Of a stretch of DNA of 64,000 bases, positions 12,190-24,100 are shown one piece after another (position 1 is the first letter of the stretch; each line of letters begins with the position of its first letter). Location of the stretch: the NCBI RefSeq assembly GCF_029784155.1, contig NC_073693.1, positions 116,214,503-116,278,502 of the forward strand, given 5' to 3'. The notes under the pieces are model-generated. The model made no database searches and was not told the DNA's origin. It was given only the letters and a program-made list of their open reading frames with translations. A program made the position numbers and the translations under genes. The DNA comes from Uranotaenia lowii (lineage: Eukaryota; Arthropoda; Insecta; Diptera; Culicidae).

Positions 12190-15100
12190 TTCAATCGAAG
12201 CGCCCGCCGTTGGCCCACCTTCCCATTTAACGATCTACGCTCCAGTTCAAGATTATTTTTTCTCGATATTTTAACTCATTTTATTAAGCATATATTGTGA
12301 CCACGACAAAAGATAATTTTATATTAATATATATTAAAAGGCAAACACTTGCAATGCTGTGTACAACGAAATGCTTTCCGGGCGCAAATACCACACTCCA
12401 TTATTGTAGCCATTCGAATCGTCTCCTCAGAATTAAAACGAGGTATTTGGGAAAAGAGAAAACTTACAATCTGACCGTTAAAGAAATCTAAAAATTCCAG
12501 TTTTTTTCGTTCGTTAAAATTGTTGCATCTAGCACATTGAATCGTAAATTATTTTTATATCTTTTGAGGTGTTTTAAACTCAGAATAATTTATCTGTGTT
12601 TGCATAAAAAAATTTTAATCTAATTCACAATATTTATTTATTTATTTGTGGTGGTTCCGCCTCACGACAAAACCTGATGCACAATATTCCACTACATTTC
12701 GATATCTACTTCAAAACGCTGAGACCTAACTGTCGTGCTTGGAATCGAGTTCCCCGAGAAATTATCTAATTTCACTAACAATTGGGATTGGGCCTGCTAA
12801 AAAGAATAAAGCCTGCTCTTTACTCTTACACAGATTTCCATAAGAATGACAGCTAATCGGAGTGAAATCAGAGTGAAGTGTTTAACACACGAGAAATCGT
12901 ACACCGGAATTGCGAGCGCGCCCATCGCCCATTCCTCCGACACACAACCTTCCTCCGGAAATTCATTAAATGTATGACTGTTTTTTCTCAAATTACACGC
13001 TAAACTCATTTCACAAATTAGTACAATAAAATTTGATCCACCTGGATCCATCACTGACAGCTATTACGTTTGTTCAATGCATTATGAATTCCGCAGTTCT
13101 ACTAGCCTTCTATCAGATATACTTAAACCGATATACATACACCACTTAACGAGAAAACGAGAGACAAGAATAGCGCTATCTGGCGACAGAAATGGAAGTA
13201 TTACACAGTTCATTTTTTCGGAGGTTCGATCAGGGATGCCAGGTGTTCTGATTTTTTATCTGAGAATCGCAAAAAGTGTGGCGTAGCAAATCGAAAAGGC
13301 TGAAAATAAAATGAGTACTTTTTGAATAAATATAAATTATTAACAGCGCAAATTCGTACAATTCTCAAAACGTCATCCAAACCTTTAAACATCGTGATTG
13401 TGATATGACAATCGATTTAGCGTAAAGTTTTATAAACGAAAGAATGAAAATTGAATGTTATTAGACTCAAAAAAGTTCTAAGTCGCTTGACTTCGTAATA
13501 AATTACAATTTTATTATGACTTCTTAGATAACTAAAAAAAATATTGAATAGGCGATGGAAGCGCTACCGAATTTGAGTGATGATTTTCCATTAGTGCAAG
13601 TGGGAAGCAGCTAAAATTTCACCCAAATTATGACAGATCTTACGGATTTTTCTTAAGGAGAGAAAGAATAACTTTCGATTACATCGCCCATTACGAAGTT
13701 CACGATAAAATCTGTGCTTATCTGTTTTTCATATTTTTGTGTAACTGGCCAACCAACTGCGATGTCTTCGGTCAACAGATGACGCAGAAGTTTTACTTCA
13801 GAAGCGGTTCCTTAATCCATTCCAGGTAGGGGAACATGCCCTCTTATGCGCCACCTAAGCGAATCGCTGTTTTTCTATGTATTCCACGTACAAATTATGG
13901 TAAAAATGGGTGTAATCGTTGAAGAAAAGTGTTTTCTACAAATGCCTATGATTTTTTATCAGTCAAATTGCTATAGTTGCTTCAGAAACTTGATTTTTTG
14001 AAAGCATATTCAAAGCCACAGAACAAAACTGTGTTGCAAATACGCGCCGCTGTGTATTCAATACGCCCCCAGTAGCCGAACACTCCCGAAAGCAGCCGAA
14101 GACCGAAAACACACCAATACTTACAGACACTTTGACTGAAAAGAAAATCAAAATGGACTAATCAAAATTAAAAAAAATAAGAAAAGTAGATTTTTTGGGC
14201 AGAATTAACGCTCAAAATATGGTTTTAGACTTTTTGTTCATTTTTAATGAAAATGCGGGTGAATCAAAGAGGAAACTGCTGATATTCATGCCGATGTTTT
14301 TTCAGGCTTCATCATTGATGGAATCTTTAGTGTCTGCAGTCATAATGAATCGCTGGCTGAAAATCTGCATGCAAGAAAATCATATAATGAAAATTCAATT
14401 CAGTATTTTCTGTGCAAGATTTCGTCAGATGTGAATTTGTGCGAAAAAACAGTGCGGTTTAAGAGCTACTATTTTCGGATTATCGAAGCGCTGAATCGAA
14501 AATATGACTGCGTTTGACTGGGCAAAAATGACTGCAGGTATGTTTATAAAATTAAGAAATTTACGAAATATTTTACTTCACTAAACTCCGCAGTTTCTTG
14601 GCAATTTTTCCGGTCCTACTATGACAACTCATCATTGTTTCTGGTTTTGTACATATTTAAGGCAAAGTTTCTTTACATAATAATTCACGAAACAATATTT
14701 GTTTCCTTTCACAAAGATATTGGTCGTGAACCATGAGCGGGTCATACACGAATCCTAACATCAAATAAGGAGGGTAATTAAAAGTAATTACTGAGATCCA
14801 TATTTTGTTCAGAAATATTTACAAGTATTATATGGAAATATTTTCCTTAACTCCTTTTTATTTGTTTGTTGATTCACTAACATTTTTATGGTGTGCGAAT
14901 AGAAATAAAGAAATCCATTTATTATAACTGGCATCCATGATCAAGTCGAGTCCGGAATACACGCTATTTACAAATTAGAAGAATTTTTCAAATTAGTGCT
15001 TCCATTTTGTCCGCTAGAGGATGCTTATGGTGTCGCCTTCTCATTATATGAAGAAAAAAATTGTGGTGAATATTGGTTTCTATTATGTTTGCTTCTATAA

Positions 15101-15259
15101 TCACTGCATTACTACCAGCCTCTACACTTGGATTTTGAGTAATACAGAAAATGTTTCCTTATCGAGTCTGGCAAAGAACTTTCTGAGTTAAGATTTGTCT
15201 TCAATTTTAAACGAATGGATCTGAAATTATATTCACTGAATCGTTCGTTACACTTTCTA
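12190..15259. other. 3' UTR of PPO gene 1 and AT-rich intergenic DNA
   Basis: ATTAAA at 12333-12338 is the best nearby polyadenylation signal for PPO gene 1. No open frame here has recognisable content. Near 13229 the words CAGGGATGCCAGGTG match the right terminus of the hAT MITE at 54403-54880, so a fragment of that family probably starts there. The 13800-14160 block is GC-richer but unrecognised. Confidence 0.45.
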
Positions 15260-16680
15260 ATATTTTTGTATTAGTTTTTATTCTTCTTCTTTACTTGTCT
15301 GACCTTATTTTCCTCTATTGTCTCTTTAACCATCTTTCAAACTCTTTTCTATTACTCTTATTTTTCCGCTGTATTTATTTGTTTTGTTTTTTATACCCTC
15401 TTTGAATGAAGATCTTTCAGCAATATTTTTCTCGCTTTTTTTCTTTTCTTTGCTCTGTTAGTTCCTCTACCACTTATTTTCTTGACTTTCTGCTTTTTAC
15501 ACTACTATGTTTTCTTTCTTTCTATTTTCATTCATTTTTTTTGCTATTTTTATCGTATATAATTCCATATGATCAGTTTTTTTTCTGTTTCTTCATTTCT
15601 TCCTTTTTATTTCTTTCTCTGCCAATTTTATCGGCCCTTATTTTTTTCAGTTTTATTTTCACTCTTCTTAACTTCTTTCTATTCCTTTTCTGTTCAATCT
15701 TTTGCCGTTTGTCTCACTCTCTTGTCTCTTTACTTTTTTCTCCTATTCTTCTTATTGTTATTCGTTTATTTATTTCTCTTTTCTATTTTTTCTCTATTTG
15801 CTCTTAACACATTGCAGACCAAACACGAGATAACTCGTTTTTTCGCTCGTCGCAAGTCTGCTACACTTAGAAGCTTATAACTCAAATGATCTTTAATCAT
15901 TAAACTATCTTCGACAAAATTGAACACAATACTTGCTATCGTAACTCAAAGAAGCTTAAGTTGTAAAATTTGGTTCAATGATTTTTAAGATATAGAGTGC
16001 CGAATTCCGGTGTTTCTCGGATTAGATTTTTTCGCAGTCCTTAATGTGTTAACCAGTTTTACTAACTCTCTTGTTTTATTGCTGTTCTTTTCTCTTCTTC
16101 CTATTATTTTCACCTATGACATTAATTTATTCTTTTAGTCTCTGTTAAGTTTGCATTCTTAACGCATTTCGTGTGTTTTTATTTATTTTGTCTCTTTTAT
16201 TTTGTTTTACCTTTCTTTTCTATTTTGTCTTTGTTCTCTTTCCCACATTTTTTCGTTTTAGTTATTCTCCTATTATTTTACTCTCCTCCTATTATTTTAT
16301 TCTCTCTATCCTCTTAATTATTTCTCTACATCTTATTTCTAGTCTTTTTTCTTCCTCCGCCTATTTTATCGGGTCTTATTTCTATTCAGTTGCCTTTCCA
16401 TTCTTTTTAATTTTATCTCTTGTCTGCTCTTTTTTTTCGTTTTATGCCTCACATGTCTGTTTTCTTTTTTCCTATTCTCCTAATTTTTCTTCGTTTATTT
16501 ATTTCTATATTTTTTTCTGTTCACTCTTATATCGATTAAAACATTCTCTTAATTTTCTGTTGTTCTTTTATTTCTGAGTTATTCTTTTAGTCTCAGTTTA
16601 GTTTGCTTATTAACGTTTTTTTTGTGTATTTGTTTTTTTTTACTTTTTCCTCTCTTATCCTTTTTATCCTTTTTCTGAAA
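15260..16680 (+). repeat. Long polypyrimidine (T/C) tract, split by a MITE
   Basis: For well over 1 kb the + strand is almost only T and C, in irregular TTTTC/CTTTT words without a fixed period. The tract is interrupted at 15804-16052 by a TTAA-flanked element. The long Phe/Leu/Ser-rich open frames here (15406-15807, 15569-15880, 16173-16577) are a by-product of that composition and are not called as genes. A weaker tract lies at about 19690-19960. Confidence 0.75.
15808..16048. mobile_element. 241-bp MITE with TTAA target duplication
   Basis: The element starts CACATTGCAGACC and ends with AATGTG. It is flanked on both sides by TTAA (15804-15807 and 16049-16052). Its sequence contrasts sharply with the pyrimidine tract on either side, which makes the boundaries clear. 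TTAA duplications are typical of piggyBac-type transposases; the short imperfect inverted ends make the class assignment tentative. Confidence 0.65.
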
Positions 16681-18830
16681 AAATCTTAAACCGTTTCACT
16701 ATAAGGATTGTTCGATCTTCTGAAAAAAATCGATTTCCGAGATCGAGTTTTCTGAATGGTTCCAGATCGATCCACCTAAAAAATCGAAGCAAAACTATCA
16801 ATCTCTGCAAGATCGATATTTCAAAGTTTTGTTTAAAAGGGGTGCTGCCCGAGGGCTGGTTCAAGCTGAAGTCAATTGTTTAAGCGACAGAAAAGCTCAT
16901 CAATTTGAATTGAAATGTGTAAGCAAAAAAAACATTTTTTTTTTTCAAATTCAACTTCGGAATTTTTTACTTTTTAAGACTGTTTATGACATACTAAAAA
17001 AAGATTAAATATATGCTTTTTCCATACGACATATACTAACAAGTTAAAACTATTAGCGCGTAAGAAAGGAATGAGTCTTAATATTGAAACTTCAATGATT
17101 AAAACAATTCAAAGAATTAATGTTAGTTCACTTGAGGAAATGCTAACTTTGAAAAAAAAAACTATAGATTTTTATTACTGCTTATGCTTTTAAGTACCAT
17201 AGATTCAGCATTGTGCAAAGGTAACGTTTTCAGCTTTTATCTGGAAGGCTCAGAATAAGATTTCAAATTCATCAATCATCCTAATTTTCAATTTTCATTG
17301 AGAAAAGAAGCAATTTTGAAATATTAATTTGAGGAATGTAATAATCCTAATGTCGATATAAAATAAAACCTATGTATTTCAAGAAATTTGTTTTATTGTG
17401 GTCTCATTCAAAAGCTGAACAGCCTCTTATTGAGCTTCAACTATGAAACTTGAAAGTTTTGAAAAGAATTAATTCTTGACCTTAGTAAAATGCTTTAGAT
17501 GCTTAATTCAAGGCTGAGTAAAATTTCAAGTATCATTTCAATGGAATTTTCGATTACTTCAGATTTTCCTCAAGGGAATAGACGAGCATTATTATAGTAA
17601 GCATAAGTAAGCATTCCAGAACGCACGTAGCCGGGCTGGGAAATTCCGGGCAATTTATCGAAAAAACTTGCCATTAAGGGCAATTGGTTTAAAAAATTTC
17701 TTACCAGAAAATATCCTTTTAAATCTAAGCAAATGTCAGACAATAATCCAAAAAATATTAAGCAATGCCTCATTGGTGTTTAAAGCATCCGCATTTTGGT
17801 TTATTTTGATGAATCAAACTTCTACAAAACCGCTTTTTTTCGAAAAATTTAAAACTATGATTTCAAACGTAGAAATCACTATTCAGAAATTTAAACTAAA
17901 GACAAAGTAAGAGGAAGAATTACCATGTCCATGTTGGTTAAAATCCCATCTAAATAAATAAAATAGAAAAGAATAGAATATTGAGTTATTGATGATTATG
18001 TGCAAAATTTCATTTTGATCCAAGTTCCCCCAGTTAAGGGCACTTGAAAATATTATTATTTTTATTGTTATTTTTCTTTATGGTTGTTAAAGTTGTTCTG
18101 CTTGTGTTTATTTTTTATTAACAGAGCATGTTGTCTATATTCTTTTTGACCTTCTGATAAACTCGCCATAAAAACTTTTGTGAAGTTGAAAAAAGCTTTG
18201 AAGAAATATAGTAGAAAAAGTTGGAAGTGAAATAGAAAACAATTGTTTGGAGACCTATACAGATATTGAAAGACAAAATGTGATTTCTGACTGACTGAAG
18301 GTTTTCGTATTTAGTTAGAGAAAGTTAGGTTTGAATAATCTTTTAAGGTTTTATTATGACACTTTACCATCCTTCTGTCTTGTTGAATATTAACAGTAAT
18401 TAGAAAAGATTTCAATTATTTTAGAATTTCAAGTAGTGGTTATTCGAGATACCTTAATGATAACTCTTCGCAAGCTTCCTCATATCCTGCAAGCTTTGTG
18501 AGAAAATTTCAAAATTATAAATTTTAGAACATCCCTTGACTTTTGTGGTTTCCACCAAACAGATTCTTGAAGATAAATGAATCTATTGCATGTAAATAAT
18601 ATGATCTGGATCGGCTGTTATCTCATCAAACATAGCAGTGAAGTTGATAGCTTTTCTATGGAGATGAACCGGAAGTCTCGAGTGATTGCTTGTAAGCTTG
18701 GAGTGGATAACAAATTGTCTACGGCTCCACTCTAAACACTAAACTGTAACCTGTAACTGTAAAGAAACATTCGAAATGATGCTGTGGCAGAAACGACTAT
18801 TCTACATGTATATCGCCTGCCTGATACTAG
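16681..18830. other. AT-rich intergenic DNA, no gene seen
   Basis: Short open frames (for example 17668-17910) show no motif, splice context or codon pattern suggesting a gene. No complete transposon was recognised. Confidence 0.45.
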
Positions 18831-19075
18831 TTTTTTTTTTTTAAAAAAACGAGCACACACACATAGTATCTCAATGAAACTTCATGTTTCTTTGAAGAGA
18901 TCTTCTTTCCTTAACTCTAAGCGTACATCTTTCGAAGTTATGATGGCTAGCATCTTACAAATGCTAAAATCGCTAGACCACAGAAAGTGTACTGTGTATG
19001 CCATGACCGGGATTCTATCTCATGAACCTTTGCGTAGAAGACTTGAGCTTTAACCACTACGCCAAAGCCACTGGC
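18831..19075 (-). repeat. tRNA-derived SINE, minus orientation
   Basis: On the minus strand a tRNA-like head (GGCGTAGTGGTTAAAGC as A box, a degenerate GATAGAATCCC as B box) starts near 19075. The copy runs to an A-run (T-run on +, 18831-18842). It shares the words ACCGGGATT, TGCTAAAA, GCTAGCA and GCACACAC with the SINE at 22170-22570, so they are related. No target duplication could be fixed. Confidence 0.6.
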
Positions 19076-21120
19076 TTAAAAAAAGGAATCACCGGATATT
19101 CAAATAATTCTTAAAAAAGAAGATTCTGAGGTTTATTTCATTATTGTAAGATTTATAATAGAAATTGGAATTGTTATGAAATGTGTTTCATGTTAGGAGA
19201 ATCTCTTGGATGGTTATGTAGTAGAGGTGCTTTTCTGGTAGTTTTTACTGCCGAAAATAATAATAAAAGTTTTGGAAGCGATTCATTCAGTCCTGATTTA
19301 GCTCAACGAATTTTAATTTTACGTGGAAATTTGTGGGGAAATGTATAATGCTTCATTCAAAAATCAACAGAAACGTACTGAAAGTTCGAAAAAAAAACAT
19401 TTGAATATTCTAAAATTCTTGCAGTACATTTCATGTGAACAAACCATAATCCTAACTTGTACCCCAGAAAAGATATTTGATGTTTTTTTACATTTATATA
19501 TTTTTTTAAATTAAGCGTTTTTGACTGCAAATTTGAAAGCTTAGGATGAAATGTGCTGAATGACTGTCGTAACCGGTGCTCACATTCGACTTATTCCCGA
19601 ACTTTTTTCGAAGCATTTCCGAAATGTACATCCGTCCTCTAAAATAATCTAGTTCAAACTGAATTTCATAACCTTGTTCTTTTGGTCCAGATTTTGTTCC
19701 TCTCCGATAAACTCATTCAATCATTCTCTTTTTCTCTCTATTCTTACATACTTCCTCTCTATAGCTGTCACTTTTTCTCTGACTCTCGCATAATAACTCT
19801 TTTTTTACTGGTGTTCGTTCTTTTTTTCCACTGATATTAATTATCAATTGGTTTCTGTTCTACAAGTCAGATTCATATTTCTTTTTCGTTTATTTTATAT
19901 CTTATATTTATTTCTTCTATTCACTACAATGACTATCCATACAATTGTTTTTTTTTTGTTCCTCCTCCAAAGCGCTTCCTAATTTTATTGAACAACCTAT
20001 CAGCCCCTTCAAACCCCAGTTTTCAGATAATGAATGACACGAAGAAAGAGACTTGGAGTAAACGGGAAGTTTCGATTTAATCACCCCAATAACGCAGCTT
20101 TTATTGATTTAGCATATCGAATACGTTCCGATACAAGCATATTTACGACGTTAATTCAAAATACGCTCATCAATCAAAATAACTACATTGCCCACACTCC
20201 GCATTTGTTTAGTGTTTCAAACACAAAACTTCAGACCCAACTTGAAGACTCTTCGTAAAAACTCATACGAATCAAGCAAGCGCAACATTGTAGATGCCCA
20301 GTTCAGTTTCTGACGGAACGATATCAGAAGAGCCCCACCGAGATAATTGGAAAGTTGCCAAACCAGATCATTTAATAGACGGGAAGTGTTACTGCTTTCA
20401 AAAGTATCCCAAAAATGAAATTTGATGGGCAATTGGTGAAGAAAGGAAAACAAGCGCAAGCGTATAAGCATAACGAGACAAAGTGGCAAGGGGTTACCAA
20501 ATTGTGCGAGCAACGTGGTTCTACGAATATACAATTGAAATGTTGATTGGATATCGCTTTGTTAAATGAAAACAAGAATGTTTAAAAACCAAATGAAAAA
20601 GTTTAATCCGGAGTGAAATGTAAATAAGAGTCAGAATACCGTCACCCTACACAATGTTCAATTTCGAAAATTCCTGCGCCGAAACCTGCCGATGTGGACA
20701 ATTGTCTACATGGGGAGGCGAGGTAAATCAATGGAATTATTACATATTTAAGTAGGACCGTCGTTTTTATGTGACCGTTATTATCCGTCGAAAGCGCATC
20801 AACAAGTCAAAATTATGGTGTTTCTTGTTAGTTGCGGCAGCTCTTTCAAAAACAATTTGCCATCACTTACAGGTATCGAATTGATATGTTTATCACACAA
20901 TGTTACCAGGTGGGATTCGGACATGTTTTTTCCTCTTGGAGGATCAATACCACATGAAAAAGTGCCGGTGGCTCAGAATTATTTGAGTTTTTTTCAACCT
21001 TCAGAACTAGTATCTACTCTTTAGTTTTATTAAGCAAAATTTTGAGTATTTCGGTAATCTTTTCTAGGTTATGGATTTCAGATATTGAAATAAGAATGTT
21101 CAGTGATGTTAATCATTGCC
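19076..21120. other. Intergenic DNA between the converging PPO genes
   Basis: It contains a weaker pyrimidine-rich stretch (about 19690-19960) and unrecognised short frames on both strands at 20034-20575. Nothing here can be supported as a gene. Confidence 0.45.
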
Positions 21121-21129
21121 ATCGAGAGC

Positions 21130-21164
21130 TTTATTTCGGTAATAACATAACATCTTTTTTTATT
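21130..21164 (-). terminator. Polyadenylation signals of PPO gene 2
   Basis: Two AATAAA hexamers on the minus strand (21164-21159 and 21135-21130) lie 31 and 60 bases after the stop codon at 21197-21195. A short 3' UTR is therefore likely. Confidence 0.6.
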
Positions 21165-21194
21165 TTGACATAGTTTGATTAAGCCATTAACCAC

Positions 21195-24100
21195 CTAAGT
21201 TCTAGCAATAGTGGTATTGCTGAAGCGGACCTGGATAGTTCCCGATTTCATGTTGGTGTAAGGACTCATGAAATCTGTCAATGTGCCCACCGAAGTTGGA
21301 GCAACACGATCGAACGGATATCCCATGGCTCGTTTGTCCGGATACAGTTTGTCCTTGAGACCACAGAACGAGTGCGCATCGTTACATGGTCCAACACTGA
21401 AAAAAATTTAAAAGTGAATTATACCATCAATTTTGATTAATATATCCAGTAAACAAAAATCACTCACTTTTCTTCCGGTTGATTGACCGCGTCCAGTGTG
21501 TAATCGGAAACCATGGCAAACAAGTCGAACTGTACTCCATCGCCGGCCGAACCCTTGGGTACCAACATGTGCTGTGGCCAACCGCAACCGCAGAAACGGA
21601 ACTGGGCCAGCGCCGAAGCATCGGTCGGTTGAGCAGTGGTGCCAACTGCTCGGAAAGTACGCTCATACGGGATGGTTACGCTAGAGTCCTCCGACTTTCG
21701 GACGATTGTGTTCAGTCCCGGGTTCACTGGAAATATTGAAAGAAATAAAACATATTATTTAAAAAAAAATCTAGACTTGCAAGGAAAAACTGATTTCAGT
21801 CGGTTTTTTAGAATGTCCTTGATAGGTTTCGCTGTTTCGAGAGCTAGAAGTTTGGAATTTGACACGGATGCTGAGAAATAGTGGAAATTGTAGTCCGTTG
21901 CCTTTTTGGAGAAAGTGTTTATTTTAATATTATGTGATATTGTCGTTTACGTGATACGATTTTATGTGGAAAATAGTTGATCCAGTAAACTTTTTTCTAT
22001 GAATTCAATGAAAAGTTTGATTATTGAGCTCCGCAAAACAACTTTGAAATAGCATTCAATGAATAATACCGTTGAATTTCAGTATCAATACAGCAATCAT
22101 TAATATCTTTTTGACGAAAATGTGAAAAACTGATATCGTAGGTGTAGAGTCTGAACTCTGAATGAAATGTTTTTTTTTTTTCTGTTGGGGAGAGAGTCCA
22201 CTGCGACCATTAAGTTGATCTATTGTGGTTTACCCCGCGTTATTATTTTTACTTTGCTATGCTACTTGACACCCCTGAACTATTGGTTGGGGTTGCAGTT
22301 GTTTACCGGTAGCACTACGAGCACACACATAACTAGGTAGGATCTCCAAGTGCAATCTCAGTTCCCTTGAAAAGATCCAACCACATGCATGAGCTGCATC
22401 ATTGAGGCGTACAATTCCAAGGTATACACGGCTAGCACTTCACTAATGCTAAAACCGCCAACCTTCATCATACTATGTGTGCCAGGTTATGTCACGACCG
22501 GGATTCGATTTCATGATCGTTGGCTTAGAAGACAAGAATGCTATCCTCTAGGCCACGATCTGCTGGCGACGAATGAAATGTTACGCGAGACTTGTGGTTT
22601 GTCCCTCGTTGCAATGTCAGACGAATCAGCAGGAGATACGTCAAATCGAAAGAGAGGGAAATACTACGGCAGTTAACTGCGAGTCGTGAACGTGATCGGT
22701 CCATACAAGGCACCGTTTCTATTGAGTAGAAGTTAATTGAACGGAATAGAGAAAATTAATAGTTTTTGGTACGTCCGAAGATTCTACAGTAGGAAGTGTC
22801 TTTCAATGTATTTTCTCGCTACGCCTTAATTTGCTTGGTTATCAAATGGCAAAAAAATCAGTCAAAGTTTATATTTATTTTTACGGGAGCCCCCATTTTA
22901 AAATCGTAGCGATGTTTCGATACAATTGTTTAGTTTTGCTGGTGCTTCAAATTTAAAAAATATTACTCAAAAATTGTTCGAGTTGGGCGGTACTCTACTT
23001 TACTTTTGTATTGGCCTCCTCAGGGCCAGATTAAGCTATCGGAGGGGGATTAATTTTTCTCGGGAGGCCTAATCGAAAATGAATACTCTGATCAATTCGC
23101 ATTTTCCAAAATTGTCTTAATCAGTTAAATTCAAAGATAGTTACAAAGGGTGATACAGTCAAAATTTGGTCAAGGGAAAACGCGTGTAAATCAGTGAAAT
23201 CGTTTATTTAAAAAATCAAATTAATTTTTTTTTTTTTCAAGTTTAATTGGAATAAAATTCAGGAAAATATTCAGTTAGGCTTCCGCTTTTCCAAATCCGA
23301 ATTGCCGGGCCTTACGCTTAACCCCTGCCATCAGATTTTGTACAGCCACCTTGTCAACCTTCTTCGCCGCAGAAAGCCAGTTTGCCTTGAACTGCTGCTC
23401 GTCCTAAGTAGTTTTTTTGGTCTTCTTTAGGTTCCGCTTGACAACCCAAGTAACAATTTTAGCTTTATTATGGTCAGCAAAATTTCGTTTGGACTATAGC
23501 ATTAATCTTCATAAAAAGCTAAAGCGCATTCTATAACATCACCTGGACTCTAATAAAGCCAAAATTAGGCTATTTGGCCCTACCCTAGAAACGTCATCAT
23601 GACATATCTTTGTTGGTCATCAATTCTGGTCACCAAAGCTTTCAAAAAGCTATTATAAAACATGTTAGGAATTTTTGTTTTTTTCGATTCTGTGAGTTCT
23701 CGGAGTTTTTTTTTCCAGCAACCATAATGGTTGATGAATGATGATTGCATTATTGAGATATTTATGATCTGGTAAAATTAATAGCCAAAATACCAATGTT
23801 TTTACCATATTATGAGCCTCTTTTGTACTGCCAGTCAAGATTTTAGGTAAAATGTGTATGAAATAGTATCTTAAAATAAATGCGCCTCTTCAAATCTGAC
23901 GGTCAATCATGATGGAATTGATGGAAAATGGGCTTGAAAAAAATTTTTCCAATGCTTGCATTGTGAATCCATCAACATGGCGTCATTTTGTGCCCTTCGA
24001 TTTTGCAACCAACATGGCGTGAGTCGATTCATAGTTTTATTATGGTTTAATGATGACCCCAAAAAAAGCTACGATTTGACGTTTCTCTCGCAAGCCAATC

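Noticed and set aside
15406..16577. Phe/Leu/Ser-rich open frames resembling membrane proteins
   Set aside because: The + strand is a T/C-only tract, which codes hydrophobic residues by composition; a MITE interrupts the tract and no conserved motif exists.
22389..22676. Plus-strand open frame of 95 codons
   Set aside because: It lies on the antisense side of a complete SINE with a 10-bp target duplication.
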